Source: Pseudooctadecabacter jejudonensis
Lineage (GTDB): Bacteria; Pseudomonadota; Alphaproteobacteria; Rhodobacterales; Rhodobacteraceae
DNA length: 64,000 nt
Direction: 5' to 3'
Assembly (NCBI RefSeq): GCF_900172275.1
Contig: NZ_FWFT01000002.1
Coordinates: 124,001 to 188,000 of the forward strand
Made by a program: the position numbers and the translations under genes. Below, one piece after another: positions 34,502-44,997 of this stretch (positions are counted from its first letter, which is position 1; every line of letters begins with the position of its first letter). The notes under the pieces are model-generated. The model was not told the origin of the DNA. It was given only the letters and a program-made list of their open reading frames with translations, and searched no databases.

Positions 34502-35344
34502 TTAACGACCCTTCTTCTTGGCGTGCCGGGACCGGACGATAAGCCGGCTGGACGCTTTGTTCTTGTTACGTGTCTTGGCGCCCTTCGTGGGCTTACCCCA
34601 AGGTGTCACAGGGTGACGACCACCAGATGTCCGGCCTTCACCACCACCGTGTGGGTGGTCGATCGGGTTCATGACAACACCACGGACAGACGGACGAATG
34701 CCCTTGTGGCGCATGCGGCCCGCTTTACCGTAGTTCTGGTTGGAGTTGTCGGGGTTGGACACAGCACCAACGGTGGCCATGCATTCCTGACGGACAAGAC
34801 GCAGTTCACCAGAGCTGAGACGGATCTGGGCATAACCCCCGTCGCGGCCCACGAACTGTGCGTAGGTGCCAGCAGCACGGGCGATCTGACCGCCTTTGCC
34901 GGGCTTCATTTCGATGTTGTGAACAATCGTACCGATGGGCATGCCAGAGAACGGCATTGTGTTGCCTGGCTTGATGTCTGCCTTGGCGGCGGAAATCACC
35001 TTGTCACCAACGCCGAGGCGCTGCGGGGCAAGGATGTAGGCCTGTTCACCGTCTGTGTACTGGACCAGAGCGATAAAGGCGGTGCGGTTGGGGTCATATT
35101 CAATGCGTACGACGGTCGCTTCGACGTCCATCTTGTTGCGCTTGAAATCTACGATCCGGTAGAGACGCTTTGCGCCACCACCACGACGACGTGATGTAAT
35201 CCGTCCGGTGTTGTTCCGACCGCCCGACTTGGTCAAACCCTCAGTGAGGGATTTGACAGGACGTCCTTTCCAAAGCTCCGAACGGTCGATCAGCACCAGC
35301 CCACGCTGGCCCGGCGTCGTCGGTTTATACGACTTGAGTGCCAT
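34502..35344 (-). CDS. rplB: 50S ribosomal protein L2
   Basis: A 280-residue L2 with [40 protein letters not shown] and the near-invariant [20 protein letters not shown] near the peptidyl-transferase centre. It is the first gene of its own transcript, with a structured leader of about 150 bases and a promoter at 35501-35529. The toxin-antitoxin pair upstream separates it from rplW. Confidence 0.97.
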   Translation of the reverse strand: MALKSYKPTTPGQRGLVLIDRSELWKGRPVKSLTEGLTKSGGRNNTGRITSRRRGGGAKRLYRIVDFKRNKMDVEATVVRIEYDPNRTAFIALVQYTDGEQAYILAPQRLGVGDKVISAAKADIKPGNTMPFSGMPIGTIVHNIEMKPGKGGQIARAAGTYAQFVGRDGGYAQIRLSSGELRLVRQECMATVGAVSNPDNSNQNYGKAGRMRHKGIRPSVRGVVMNPIDHPHGGGEGRTSGGRHPVTPWGKPTKGAKTRNKNKASSRLIVRSRHAKKKGR

Positions 35345-35368
35345 GTTAGCTTCTTCCGTTTGCTTGGC

Positions 35369-35487
35369 GGCCCCAACGGGTGGGGCCTATATGGTTGAGG
35401 CCCCCGTAGGTGCCCAATTTAGATGCCTTTTGCGCGCAGCTGTGCAACGCGCGAGACAACGACGAAGCCCCAGACGAATCTGGGGCT
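35369..35487 (-). promoter_or_regulatory. Structured leader of the rplB transcript
   Basis: At the 5' side AGCCCCAGA / TCTGGGGCT (35466-35487) forms a perfect nine-base-pair stem with a UUCG tetraloop in the RNA. Nearer the start codon, three segments compete: GGGGGCCT (35405-35398), AGGCCCCA (35388-35381) and TGGGGCC (35375-35369). The middle segment can pair with either neighbour, giving two mutually exclusive hairpins, the closer one ending 24 bases before the rplB ATG. This resembles an autoregulated ribosomal-protein leader; the ligand is unknown. Confidence 0.5.
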
Positions 35488-35500
35488 GAGCCGATGGGGT

Positions 35501-35529
35501 CTGATAGGGGGTGGGGTGGGGTTGGTCAA
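35501..35529 (-). promoter_or_regulatory. Promoter of the rplB-to-rplP block
   Basis: Minus strand TTGACC (35529-35524), 17 C-rich bases, TATCAG (35506-35501). The start site is expected near 35494, about 150 bases before rplB. It lies 24 bases past the end of the toxin gene. Confidence 0.65.
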
Positions 35530-35553
35530 GGGGGTGAGGTGGATAGTCGACCA

Positions 35554-35958
35554 CTAAGGCTTCATGGCAGGTAATCTACAACCAAAGTATGTTTTTATAA
35601 GTTGTGGTGTTTCAGGCGATTTGCAAACTCCGTTCGCAACCTTCAGAAAGACCTGGGCATTCATATCGGTTTTTGGGACGAAAATTTTCCGAGCTATACC
35701 AGTCTCTAAAGCTGATGCGGGTCGGACCTGAGCAAAGCGGTAAGCAACATATGATTTAGGCTTAGAAAGCCAAGGATGTTCGTGCGGAAGCAAGATGCAG
35801 GTAGGATCGCACTTGTCAGTCACGAATTCCGTAATGGATACAATCAGATTATTCCCATCCGCATCGGTATCGTTGCACACAACATGTAAATGCATCCTAT
35901 CAGGGTCACGTCGAGGGCCAGATGGTATCAGCAAGGTTCCAGCCCTGTAGACACTCAC
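35554..35958 (-). CDS. Probable toxin of a Panacea-type toxin-antitoxin pair (PemK/MazF-like pattern)
   Basis: About 134 residues from a GTG three bases after the antitoxin stop; an internal ATG 21 codons later (MHLHVVCND) is an alternative. HLHVVCNDTDADGNNLIVSI, then KCDPTCILLPHEHPWL and SYVAYRFAQV, resembles small beta-barrel toxins paired with Panacea antitoxins. No exact family is certain. The gene is clearly richer in A+T and rare codons than its ribosomal neighbours. The order antitoxin-toxin and near-overlap suggest co-translation. The toxin call rests mainly on the partner. Confidence 0.6.
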   Translation of the reverse strand: MSVYRAGTLLIPSGPRRDPDRMHLHVVCNDTDADGNNLIVSITEFVTDKCDPTCILLPHEHPWLSKPKSYVAYRFAQVRPASALETGIARKIFVPKTDMNAQVFLKVANGVCKSPETPQLIKTYFGCRLPAMKP

Positions 35959-35961
35959 TAT

Positions 35962-36531
35962 TTACACCAGCCGATCAAAAAGTGCATTCATTCTCTTCTC
36001 GTCCTGGAGGCGGTCAACATGGGCTTGCGGATTAGTTACACCGACGTTTTGCATTATCCGACGCAGCGGAATTACTTTCGATGACTTTCCTGGATCCTCC
36101 CATTCGGGAAGATTTTTGGGATCATGTGTCCAGTCAACCAAATCCCAAGTTTGGTAGGATCCAAATTCGTCCCAAATAGCTTCTAAGGCCGTCAAATCAG
36201 CCTCACTCAGCTCATCAAGATCACTGATAGATAAATCCCGCCGCGATAGAGACACTCGGTTGTTTTCAACAGACTCAAGAAACTCCAACCACGGAGCCTT
36301 CTCGTGGTCTCGAACCTCACCTTTGAGGTAGTTATAAGTAGTAGAGTTTACAGGACCATGCTCCATGGAAACGCGTGTTTCACTTTGGATTGGGAAACCA
36401 TAGCGAGAGATACTTTCCCGATCAGCAAGGTAAACCAACTTGATCGCTTTGAGCATATCAAGCGCAACTCTACCGTTCTTCAAAGCGAAGAAAGCTATCG
36501 TTTGAGCCGCTTTTCTCGGGTTGTAAGACAT
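35962..36531 (-). CDS. Panacea (SocA/DUF4065-type) antitoxin
   Basis: A 189-residue protein whose first 75 residues match the Panacea/SocA-like domain: RKAAQTIAFFALKNGRVALD, MLKAIKLVYLADRESISRYG, FPIQSETRVSMEHGPVNSTT, YNYLKG. Such domains neutralise a partner toxin directly. The C-terminal part is acidic (SDLDELSEADLTALEAIWDE) with no known motif. It precedes the probable toxin by three bases. Base composition is markedly A+T-rich compared with rplW and rplB, a sign of transfer. Confidence 0.8.
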   Translation of the reverse strand: MSYNPRKAAQTIAFFALKNGRVALDMLKAIKLVYLADRESISRYGFPIQSETRVSMEHGPVNSTTYNYLKGEVRDHEKAPWLEFLESVENNRVSLSRRDLSISDLDELSEADLTALEAIWDEFGSYQTWDLVDWTHDPKNLPEWEDPGKSSKVIPLRRIMQNVGVTNPQAHVDRLQDEKRMNALFDRLV

Positions 36532-36573
36532 ATTTGCCAGGGTTTCTGATTTGGGACAGTGCTTATCGAATCA

Positions 36574-36606
36574 ATTATATTGTGATTGAGATAGTGTTGC
36601 GCAACA
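36574..36606 (-). promoter_or_regulatory. Promoter and palindromic operator of the toxin-antitoxin pair
   Basis: Minus strand contains a perfect TATAAT (36579-36574), 43 bases before the antitoxin ATG. Overlapping the -35 zone is a perfect 12-base palindrome TGTTGCGCAACA (36595-36606). A palindrome there is a plausible autorepression site. The -35 hexamer itself is not clear. Confidence 0.55.
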
Positions 36607-36643
36607 AAATGCAAGAAATATGACGAGAGTCGCAAATTGTGGC

Positions 36644-36669
36644 GAAAGCCCCCGCTTTTCAGCGAGGGC
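36644..36669 (-). terminator. Terminator of the rpsJ-to-rplW block
   Basis: Minus strand GCCCTCGCT / AGCGGGGGC with loop GAAA, then TTTC. It lies 31 bases after the rplW stop, upstream of the toxin-antitoxin promoter. Confidence 0.75.
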
Positions 36670-36699
36670 CTCCTAAGATCAACGTCAACGCGCCAACCC

Positions 36700-36996
36700 T
36701 TACAGGCCAGTGCTCACGTCGATCGTGTTGCCTTCTTCCAGCGTCACGTAGGCTTTCTTCACGTCTTTGCGCGTGCCCAACCGGCCGCGGAAGCGTTTGT
36801 TTTTGCCTTTGGTGATCGTGGTGTTCACAGCCTTCACCTTCACACCAAAGAGAGCCTCAACGGCTTCCTTGATCTGCGGCTTGTTGCTGTCGATGGCCAC
36901 TTCGAACACAACTGCATTGGCTTCAGAGGCCATGGTTGCCTTCTCGGTGATCACCGGCTTGCGGATCACGTCGTAATGTTCTGCCTTGGCGTTCAT
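36700..36996 (-). CDS. rplW: 50S ribosomal protein L23
   Basis: A 98-residue L23 ([60 protein letters not shown]), docking site for trigger factor and SRP at the tunnel exit. The ATG at 36996 overlaps the rplD stop (ATGA); the longer open frame upstream is inside rplD. Confidence 0.97.
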   Translation of the reverse strand: MNAKAEHYDVIRKPVITEKATMASEANAVVFEVAIDSNKPQIKEAVEALFGVKVKAVNTTITKGKNKRFRGRLGTRKDVKKAYVTLEEGNTIDVSTGL

Positions 36997-37610
36997 TTCA
37001 AACGAGCCTCCAGTGCTTCGACGCCTGCTTTGGTCAACACAAGCGTGTCGGAGCGCAGGATGTCGTAGACGTTGGCACCCATGGAGGGCAGCACGTCCAG
37101 GGTTTCGATGTTGCGCGCGGCGCGGGCAAAATCTTCGTTCACGGCGGCGTCGATCACCAGGGCACGCTTCCAACCCAATGCGTTGACCGCTTTGGCCAGT
37201 GCGTTGGTTTTCGCGTCCTTCATCGCGGCCTCGTCCAGGATCACCAGCTCACCTGCCGCTTGCTTGGCGGACAGCGCGTGGCGCAGGCCGAGTTTGCGGA
37301 ACTTTTTGGTCAGCTCGTGGCCGTGGGACCGTGGTGTTGGGCCCTTGTAGATACCACCTTTGCGGAAGATCGGGGCAGAGCGCGCGCCGTGGCGTGCGCC
37401 GCCGGTGCCTTTCTGGCGATAGATCTTCTTGGTGGAATAGGACACCTCGGAGCGGGTCTTTACCTTGTGGGTGCCCTGCTGCGCGTTGTTGCGCTGCCAG
37501 CGGACCACACGGTGGAGGATGTCCACGCGAGGCTCAAGACCGAAGATGGCCTCGTCCAGATCGACGGAGCCAGCGGCCTTACCGTCCAGTTTGATTGCAT
37601 CAGCTTTCAT
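36993..37610 (-). CDS. rplD: 50S ribosomal protein L4
   Basis: A 205-residue L4 ([60 protein letters not shown]). AAGGAG lies nine bases before the ATG at 37610, inside the end of rplC, which it overlaps by 11 bases. In E. coli L4 represses the S10 operon through its leader; the rpsJ leader here also holds a terminator hairpin. Confidence 0.97.
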   Translation of the reverse strand: MKADAIKLDGKAAGSVDLDEAIFGLEPRVDILHRVVRWQRNNAQQGTHKVKTRSEVSYSTKKIYRQKGTGGARHGARSAPIFRKGGIYKGPTPRSHGHELTKKFRKLGLRHALSAKQAAGELVILDEAAMKDAKTNALAKAVNALGWKRALVIDAAVNEDFARAARNIETLDVLPSMGANVYDILRSDTLVLTKAGVEALEARLK

Positions 37611-38472
37611 CGGATGTGTCTCCTTCAGCTGCGCCACCCTCTTCGGCCTTATCGGCTTCGATGGAGGCTTCGGCTTCTTTCAGCGCGGCTTCTTCTGCGG
37701 CGGCCTGTTCTTCAGCGGCGGCCTTTGCAGCGGCTTCCTCTTCTGCGGCAGCTTGTGCAGCAGCTTCGTCAGCCAAACGCTGGGCTTCACGGGCGGCAGA
37801 GGCCAGAGCAGCAGGGTAGATCACATTCTCAGGTGTCGGCTTTTTGACCGCATCCTTGATTGTGACCCAACCGCCTTTGGACCCGGGCACAGCGCCCTTG
37901 ACCATGATCAGGCCACGATCCGTGTCGGTCTTGACGACCTGCAGGTTCTGCGTGGTGACCTTGGCGGCGCCCATGTGACCGGCCATTTTCTTGCCTTTGA
38001 ACACCTTGCCGGGGTCCTGACACTGACCGGTGGAGCCGTGCGAACGGTGCGAGATGGACACACCGTGTGTCGCCCGCAGACCGCCGAAGTTGTGCCGTTT
38101 CATGGCACCGGCGAAGCCCTTACCGATCGACGTGCCGGACACGTCAACGAACTGACCTTCGAAGTAGTGAGACGCGATGATCTCTTCGCCCACTTCGATC
38201 AGGTTTTCTTCTGCAACGCGGAACTCAGCGACCTTGCGCTTGGGCTCAACCTTCGCCTTGGCGAAGTGGCCGCGCATGGGGGCGGAGGTGCGTTTGGCTT
38301 TGGCCGTACCGGCACCCAGCTGAACCGCGACGTAACCGTCGGTGTCCAGGGTGCGTTGTGCCACAACCTGCAGATTGTCGAGTTGAAGAACGGTCACAGG
38401 GATCTGCTTACCGTCCTCTTGGAAAAGACGGGTCATGCCCACCTTTTTTGCGATTACACCAGAGCGCAACAT
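37600..38472 (-). CDS. rplC: 50S ribosomal protein L3 with long Ala/Glu-rich C-terminal extension
   Basis: 290 residues, against about 210 in E. coli L3. The core is normal ([60 protein letters not shown]). From about residue 218 a tail of Ala and Glu repeats begins ([20 protein letters not shown]), probably helical and surface-exposed. Such tails occur in other Rhodobacteraceae L3 proteins as far as is known. It is followed by rplD with an 11-base overlap. Confidence 0.96.
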   Translation of the reverse strand: MLRSGVIAKKVGMTRLFQEDGKQIPVTVLQLDNLQVVAQRTLDTDGYVAVQLGAGTAKAKRTSAPMRGHFAKAKVEPKRKVAEFRVAEENLIEVGEEIIASHYFEGQFVDVSGTSIGKGFAGAMKRHNFGGLRATHGVSISHRSHGSTGQCQDPGKVFKGKKMAGHMGAAKVTTQNLQVVKTDTDRGLIMVKGAVPGSKGGWVTIKDAVKKPTPENVIYPAALASAAREAQRLADEAAAQAAAEEEAAAKAAAEEQAAAEEAALKEAEASIEADKAEEGGAAEGDTSDES

Positions 38473-38484
38473 CAGTAGCCCTCC

Positions 38485-38799
38485 TTAAACCTTGATCTCG
38501 ACGTCAACACCGGCAGCCAGGTCGAGCTTCATCAGCGCGTCCACGGTCTGGGGTGTCGGGTCGACGATATCCAGAAGACGCTTGTGCGTGCGGATTTCGA
38601 ACTGATCACGGGATTTCTTGTCAATGTGGGGTCCACGCAGAACGGTGAACTTTTCGATCTTGTTTGGAAGCGGGATCGGCCCCCGAACAGATGCACCCGT
38701 GCGCTTGGCAGTATTGACGATCTCTTGTGTGGACGCATCCAGCACGCGGTAGTCAAATGCCTTCAGGCGGATGCGGATGTTTTGGCTAGCAACGGCCAT
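38485..38799 (-). CDS. rpsJ: 30S ribosomal protein S10
   Basis: A 104-residue S10 ([60 protein letters not shown]), also NusE, a partner of NusB in antitermination. It is the first gene of its block; promoter and attenuator-like hairpin are within 150 bases upstream. Confidence 0.97.
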   Translation of the reverse strand: MAVASQNIRIRLKAFDYRVLDASTQEIVNTAKRTGASVRGPIPLPNKIEKFTVLRGPHIDKKSRDQFEIRTHKRLLDIVDPTPQTVDALMKLDLAAGVDVEIKV

Positions 38800-38883
38800 G
38801 TCATCACCCTTTACCTTAGGGTTCTTAACGGAGAGGAAGATGGCGGCTCATCCGGCACCCTCATCGCGTATTTTGTCCAATAT

Positions 38884-38908
38884 AAAAAGGCGCGTAGAAT
38901 CGCGCCTC
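38884..38908 (-). terminator. Terminator-like hairpin in the rpsJ leader
   Basis: Minus strand GAGGCGCG-ATTCTA-CGCGCCTTTTTATATT: a six to eight base-pair stem and a five-T run. No minus-strand gene ends nearby upstream. The predicted rpsJ promoter start (about 38914) is just before it, so it would act as an early attenuator. Confidence 0.6.
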
Positions 38909-38920
38909 TTGGATGGGTGG

Positions 38921-38949
38921 CTTTTAGGGGGACTTCGCCCATGGGGCAA
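38921..38949 (-). promoter_or_regulatory. Promoter of the rpsJ-to-rplW block
   Basis: Minus strand TTGCCC (38949-38944), 17 bases ending in CCCCC, TAAAAG (38926-38921). The predicted start is about six bases before the attenuator hairpin. Confidence 0.5.
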
Positions 38950-39085
38950 GCGTATTCTTGTGTTTTGGCCCCAAGGATCCCGGCGCGTGGGTTAAGGGGT
39001 GCCCCACCGCATCGCGCCGACATTAATATCTTGTTCAGTCTTCCTTGTTAGCACCAAGACGGGGGCGATCGAAACGGATCGTAAG

Positions 39086-39976
39086 ATGAACATTGATACC
39101 TTTATGGCAGGGCGCACGGACGCTGACGTTCTGAGCATTTTGCCGACCGCGCCTCTGTCGCAGGTGGCAGAGACCTTAACAAGCCACGGGATAGGCGCCC
39201 TAGTGGTGCTTGATGATTTTGGCAACCTTGTCGGCATTGTTTCGGAACGCGACCTGATACCGGTATTTGCCCGTGCAGACGCCATGGCCTTTGACGATCC
39301 TGTGTCGTCGATCATGACGAAAAATGTGGTCACCTGTACGGTCGAGGATGAGGTGGGGTATGTGCTGCGGCTGATGACGACAAACAACATTCGCCACATT
39401 CCCGTCAAGCGGGGCGGCGTCCTGCGGGGGATGATCAGCATCAGGGAACTGTCGCGCGCCTATGATATGCTGATGCATCAGGCCAATACGGATCCATTGA
39501 CCGAGCTGTCGAACAGACGGCCATTTCTAAAGAACCTCAAAACCGAATTTGCGCGCGCGCGGCGCACCCAGCGCCCACTGTCGGTCGCCATGATCGATCT
39601 GGACCATTTCAAACAAGTGAACGACACCTATGGCCATGCTGCGGGCGACGCGGTGCTTCGGGCTGTTTCGGATGCCTTGATTTTGGAGTTTCGGTCAATC
39701 GATCTGGTGGGACGTTTGGGTGGGGAGGAGTTTGCCGTGATCTTTCCGGAAACCGATCTGTCCGGGGCTTTTACGGCCTGCGAACGATTGCGCGATGTCG
39801 TGGCATCGACCCCGGTTGAGGTGGACGATTTGCTGATCAATGTCACCGCCAGCATCGGGATCGCAACCCTGCAGGAGGAGTCTGAAAATGGGATGGCCCT
39901 TTTGGAAGAAGCCGACGCGCGTTTGTTGGCCGCGAAATCCGCTGGGCGAAATCGGGTTCTCTCAAAGGCCGCTTAA
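39086..39976 (+). CDS. CBS-pair diguanylate cyclase
   Basis: 296 residues from the ATG at 39086. Two CBS motifs occupy about 5-125 (IGALVVLDDFGNLVGIVSERD and NNIRHIPVKRGGVLRGMISI, partly quoted), usually binding adenosyl nucleotides. The GGDEF domain (about 135-290) has the active-site GGEEF and a product-inhibition site RSID five residues before it, so it is predicted to make and be inhibited by c-di-GMP. No membrane helix is seen. It is the only plus-strand gene between tuf and rpsJ. Confidence 0.9.
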   Translation: MNIDTFMAGRTDADVLSILPTAPLSQVAETLTSHGIGALVVLDDFGNLVGIVSERDLIPVFARADAMAFDDPVSSIMTKNVVTCTVEDEVGYVLRLMTTNNIRHIPVKRGGVLRGMISIRELSRAYDMLMHQANTDPLTELSNRRPFLKNLKTEFARARRTQRPLSVAMIDLDHFKQVNDTYGHAAGDAVLRAVSDALILEFRSIDLVGRLGGEEFAVIFPETDLSGAFTACERLRDVVASTPVEVDDLLINVTASIGIATLQEESENGMALLEEADARLLAAKSAGRNRVLSKAA

Positions 39977-40033
39977 CTTAGTCTACGATAACCGCACGGT
40001 CTGACCGTCAAAAGGCGACGGCAGCGCACCGTC

Positions 40034-40237
40034 TTATTTGGGTTTCACAACGCGGCTGACTTCATTCCCGTCAGGATCAATCTTGGTGATCGTACGTGGT
40101 CCGTCTTGCATATGCATTCCGGGCGCCCAACGATGAGACGCATATTGTTCGATCGTCTTAGAGCCGTCGCTGTGCTCAAAAACACGGTCTGTGCTGCCGC
40201 GCCCAAGGCGATCGTAGTTGCGAGAGTACCTAGCCAT
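40034..40237 (-). CDS. Small hypothetical protein
   Basis: 67 residues from the ATG at 40237, which has GGAGG eight bases upstream. The sequence is basic and polar (MARYSRNYDRLGRGSTDRVF, EHSDGSKTIEQYASHRWAPG) and ends in VSRVVKPK. No family, signal peptide or membrane helix was recognised. The good ribosome-binding site supports expression. It lies downstream of the tuf terminator. Confidence 0.6.
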   Translation of the reverse strand: MARYSRNYDRLGRGSTDRVFEHSDGSKTIEQYASHRWAPGMHMQDGPRTITKIDPDGNEVSRVVKPK

Positions 40238-40380
40238 TGCATCGTCCTCCATCGGTAAGTCAACCTTCGTTGACCCTAGGTCAATGCGCTTGATCCGTAA
40301 AGTGACGGCCCCGTGCGACGCCAATCGCATGTCTGGGCAAAGCCGCGTTCAAATGGTTTCAAACCTTCGAACCGCCATAC

Positions 40381-40412
40381 AAAAAGGCCCCCGCTTTGGG
40401 CGGGGGCCTTTG
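40381..40412 (-). terminator. Terminator of the rpsL-rpsG-fusA-tuf block
   Basis: Minus strand AAAGGCCCCCGC / GCGGGGGCCTTTTT, a twelve-base-pair stem with a five-base loop and T run, about 85 bases past the tuf stop. Confidence 0.85.
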
Positions 40413-40496
40413 GTATTGGTTAGACTTCATCGGCTCTCATCGAAACTGTGTTTCGACTGCCGCCGCTGCAGTCTCGTAACTTTGGCAAAGCCAGAA

Positions 40497-41672
<1,176 letters not shown>

Positions 41673-41699
41673 GATGGCCTCCTTGAATGTGTTGTGTGA

Positions 41700-41746
41700 G
41701 ACCTCGGGCCGCAGCCCGAGGTCACCTAAGCCGGGGCCGGCTTAGG
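41700..41746 (-). other. Two tandem hairpins at the fusA-tuf junction
   Basis: CCTAAGCCGG-GG-CCGGCTTAGG (41725-41746) spans the fusA stop, and GACCTCGGGC / GCCCGAGGTC (41700-41723) follows. Both stems are perfect, ten base pairs, with loops of two to four bases. There is no T run, so RNA processing or differential stability of tuf is likelier than termination. Confidence 0.65.
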
Positions 41747-43859
41747 CGAATTTCGCCTGGATCTCGTCAGAGATGTTGGATGGCACCGGATCGTAGTGGT
41801 CGAACTGCATGGTGAAGTTCGCGCGACCCGAAGACATCGAACGCAGGTTGTTGATGTAGCCGAACATGTTGGCCAGTGGCACGAAGGCGTCGATCGCGAT
41901 GGCGTTGCCGCGCGTATCCTGACCCTGCACCTGACCGCGGCGGGACGTGAGATCACCGATGATGCCACCGGTGTATTCCTCAGGTGTCACCACCTCGACC
42001 TTCATGATGGGTTCCAACAGCTTGGCGCCGGCCTTTTTCATGCCTTCGCGCATACACATACGTGCTGCGATTTCGAACGCGAGGACCGAGGAGTCAACGT
42101 CGTGGAACTTACCGTCCAGAAGCTGCACCTTGAAGTCGATCACGGGGAAGCCAGCCAGAGGGCCGCTGTCCATGACGGACTGAATGCCCTTTTCAACACC
42201 TGGGATGTATTCCTTTGGAACCGCACCACCCACGATGAGGGATTCGAAGGAATAGCCTTCGCCCGGCTCTGTCGGCATGATGTTAAGCTTGACCTCACCG
42301 AACTGACCGGAGCCACCAGACTGTTTCTTGTGGGTGTAGGTGTGTTCAACCGCGTGACCAATGGTTTCACGGTAGGCCACCTGCGGTGCACCGATGTTGG
42401 CTTCGACCTTAAATTCACGCTTCAGACGGTCCACGAGGATGTCGAGGTGAAGTTCGCCCATGCCCTTCATGATGGTCTGACCGGATTCCAGATCAGTTTC
42501 CACGCGGAAGGACGGGTCTTCTGCGGCGAGGCGCTGCAGACCCATGGACATCTTCTCTTGGTCGGCCTTCGTCTTGGGCTCAACCGCGATCTCGATCACC
42601 GGATCGGGGAAGGTCATCGTTTCGAGGACCACCTGATCCTTGTCGTCCGACAGGGTGTCACCGGTTGTGGTGTCTTTCAGACCAGCCAGCGCGATGATGT
42701 CACCTGCGAATGCTTCGGTGATTTCATCCTGCTTGTTGGAGTGCATCATCACCATACGGCCGATGCGTTCCTTGCGGCCCTTCGTGGTGTTCATCAGCGT
42801 GTCGCCTTTGTTCAGCGTACCGGAATAGATCCGCGTGAACGTCAGCGTCCCCATGTAAGGGTCGTTCATGATTTTGAACGCAAGGCCGGAGAACGCCATG
42901 TTGTCGTCTGCACGACGGGCGATGTTACGGGTTTCTTCTTCGTCGCCGGGGGCAAAGCCCATGTAATCCACAACGTCCAGCGGGCTGGGCAGATAGTCGA
43001 TCACAGCGTTAAGCAGCGGCTGAACACCTTTGTTCTTGAAAGCAGAGCCACCCAGAACAGGCACGAAGGACATAGACAGTGTGCCCTTGCGCAGCAGTTT
43101 GCGCAGGGTCGGCACGTCAGGTTCGTTGCCTTCGAGGTATTCCATCATGGCGTCGTCGTCCATTTCGACGGCGGCCTCGACCATTTTGCCACGCCATTCG
43201 TTGGCCATGTCCTGCAGCTCTGGGCGGATGTCTTTCTTGATCCAAGACGCGCCGAGGTCTTCGCCCTCGTACACCCATTCCTGCATTGTCACGAGATCAA
43301 CCAGACCTTCGAGGTCGGATTCGGAGCCGATTGGCACACCAACGGGCACGGCGCGTGCGCCGGTGCGGTCTTCGATCTGTGCAACACAGTTGAAGAAGTC
43401 GGCGCCGATCTTGTCCATCTTGTTGACGAAGACGATGCGCGGAACCTTGTAGCGGTCAGCCTGACGCCACACGGTTTCTGTTTGTGGTTCAACACCAGCG
43501 TTGCCGTCGAGCACGCAGACCGCGCCGTCGAGAACAGCCAAGGAGCGTTCAACTTCGATGGTGAAGTCAACGTGTCCGGGGGTGTCAATGATGTTCATCC
43601 GGTGCTTGGGGCTGTCAGGGGTCTGACCGTCCTCAGTGCGTTCCCAGAATGTGGTTGTCGCAGCGGAAGTAATCGTGATCCCGCGTTCCTGTTCCTGCTC
43701 CATCCAGTCCATGGTGGCTGCACCATCGTGCACCTCACCGATGTTGTGGGATTTACCAGTGTAGAACAAGATCCGCTCGGAGCAGGTGGTTTTACCTGCA
43801 TCGATGTGGGCCATGATGCCGAAGTTGCGATAAAGTTCGAGAGGGTATTCGCGTGCCAT
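41742..43859 (-). CDS. fusA: Elongation factor G
   Basis: 705 residues. G motifs: [20 protein letters not shown] (G1), [20 protein letters not shown] (G3), [12 protein letters not shown] (G4). Domain IV has [20 protein letters not shown] (partly quoted). It drives translocation and ribosome recycling. Order rpsL-rpsG-fusA-tuf is conserved. Confidence 0.97.
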   Translation of the reverse strand: MAREYPLELYRNFGIMAHIDAGKTTCSERILFYTGKSHNIGEVHDGAATMDWMEQEQERGITITSAATTTFWERTEDGQTPDSPKHRMNIIDTPGHVDFTIEVERSLAVLDGAVCVLDGNAGVEPQTETVWRQADRYKVPRIVFVNKMDKIGADFFNCVAQIEDRTGARAVPVGVPIGSESDLEGLVDLVTMQEWVYEGEDLGASWIKKDIRPELQDMANEWRGKMVEAAVEMDDDAMMEYLEGNEPDVPTLRKLLRKGTLSMSFVPVLGGSAFKNKGVQPLLNAVIDYLPSPLDVVDYMGFAPGDEEETRNIARRADDNMAFSGLAFKIMNDPYMGTLTFTRIYSGTLNKGDTLMNTTKGRKERIGRMVMMHSNKQDEITEAFAGDIIALAGLKDTTTGDTLSDDKDQVVLETMTFPDPVIEIAVEPKTKADQEKMSMGLQRLAAEDPSFRVETDLESGQTIMKGMGELHLDILVDRLKREFKVEANIGAPQVAYRETIGHAVEHTYTHKKQSGGSGQFGEVKLNIMPTEPGEGYSFESLIVGGAVPKEYIPGVEKGIQSVMDSGPLAGFPVIDFKVQLLDGKFHDVDSSVLAFEIAARMCMREGMKKAGAKLLEPIMKVEVVTPEEYTGGIIGDLTSRRGQVQGQDTRGNAIAIDAFVPLANMFGYINNLRSMSSGRANFTMQFDHYDPVPSNISDEIQAKFA

Positions 43860-43874
43860 TGGGTCTGCTTCCTC

Positions 43875-44345
43875 TTACCAGCGGTAGTGGCTGAACGCTT
43901 TGTTCGCGTCGGCCATTTTATGGGTGTCTTCGCGCTTTTTGACAGCTGTGCCGCGGCCGTTGACGGCGTCGACAAGTTCACCTGCAAGGCGCTCTTCCAT
44001 GGTTTTTTCGTTCCGGCCTTTGGCGGCTGCGATCAGCCAGCGGATGGCCAGAGCCTCACGGCGTTCGGGGCGCACTTCGACGGGCACCTGATAGGTGGCA
44101 CCACCGACGCGGCGCGAGCGCACTTCGAGGTTGGGTTTGATGTTGTCGAGAGCTTCGTGGAAAACCTCAACAGGGGCTTTCTTCAGCTTGTCTTCAACGC
44201 GGTCAAAGGCGTTGTAGACGATGCGCTCAGCAACGGATTTCTTCCCGTCGATCATGAGGTTGTTCATGAACTTGGACAGGACTTTGTCACCAAATTTTGC
44301 ATCGGGCAGAATCTGGCGTTTTTCAGCGGCGTGACGACGTGACAT
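43875..44345 (-). CDS. rpsG: 30S ribosomal protein S7
   Basis: A 156-residue S7 ([60 protein letters not shown]), initiator of 30S head assembly. It follows rpsL by 12 bases. Confidence 0.97.
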   Translation of the reverse strand: MSRRHAAEKRQILPDAKFGDKVLSKFMNNLMIDGKKSVAERIVYNAFDRVEDKLKKAPVEVFHEALDNIKPNLEVRSRRVGGATYQVPVEVRPERREALAIRWLIAAAKGRNEKTMEERLAGELVDAVNGRGTAVKKREDTHKMADANKAFSHYRW

Positions 44346-44357
44346 TTAATGATCCTC

Positions 44358-44729
44358 TTACTTAGGACGCTTCGCGCCGTACTTGGAGCGACGCTGTTTC
44401 CGGTCTTTGACGCCCTGGGTATCCAGAACACCGCGCAGGATGTGGTAACGCACACCGGGAAGGTCTTTCACACGACCGCCGCGGATCAGAACCACGGAGT
44501 GTTCCTGAAGGTTGTGGCTTTCACCCGGGATGTAGCTGATGACCTCAAAGCCATTTGTCAGGCGCACTTTGGCAACCTTACGCATAGCGGAGTTCGGCTT
44601 CTTCGGTGTCGTTGTATAGACACGTGTGCACACGCCGCGCTTTTGCGGGTTGCCTTCAAGGTGAAGCGATTTGGAGCGTTTTACTTTGGGCTGCCGCGGT
44701 TTGCGGATCAGCTGTTGAATCGTTGGCAT
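44358..44729 (-). CDS. rpsL: 30S ribosomal protein S12
   Basis: A 123-residue S12 starting [20 protein letters not shown] at 44729. The two streptomycin-relevant lysines are wild type: [13 protein letters not shown] (Lys43 region) and [13 protein letters not shown] (Lys88 region). First gene of the str block, with a leader of about 225 bases. Confidence 0.97.
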   Translation of the reverse strand: MPTIQQLIRKPRQPKVKRSKSLHLEGNPQKRGVCTRVYTTTPKKPNSAMRKVAKVRLTNGFEVISYIPGESHNLQEHSVVLIRGGRVKDLPGVRYHILRGVLDTQGVKDRKQRRSKYGAKRPK

Positions 44730-44961
44730 TAGGCTGGTTTCCCTACTTCCTACACATGTGTTGCAGCACCGATCGCGCCGCGGTTTTCTAATTCTCGTGT
44801 GCATCTTGCGTCCAAAATGCACAAATGACCCGCTGTCGTAGCCTTACCGGAGCATACGGAGCGGTTGGGTATTCAGAGGATCGGACCAGCAGTAGGTCGG
44901 ATCTTGACCACGACGATTATGATGCCTGACCAACGGGTGAACCCACGGCCAAGTTGCGCGC

Positions 44962-44990
44962 TCTCTACAGCGGTTGGGATGAGGTGTCAA
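44962..44990 (-). promoter_or_regulatory. Promoter of the str block (rpsL-rpsG-fusA-tuf)
   Basis: Minus strand perfect TTGACA (44990-44985), 17 bases, TAGAGA (44967-44962). It lies directly after the EamA gene. The 44730-44961 leader shows no further gene. Confidence 0.65.
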
Positions 44991-44997
44991 CAGCGCC

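Noticed and set aside
38811-39023. Possible leader peptide upstream of rpsJ
   Set aside because: Its frame runs through the promoter and attenuator hairpin, and no ribosome-binding site is seen after the predicted start site.
41796-44342. An 848-codon plus-strand open frame
   Set aside because: Antisense to fusA and rpsG; His/Val/Asp-rich composition typical of complementary frames.
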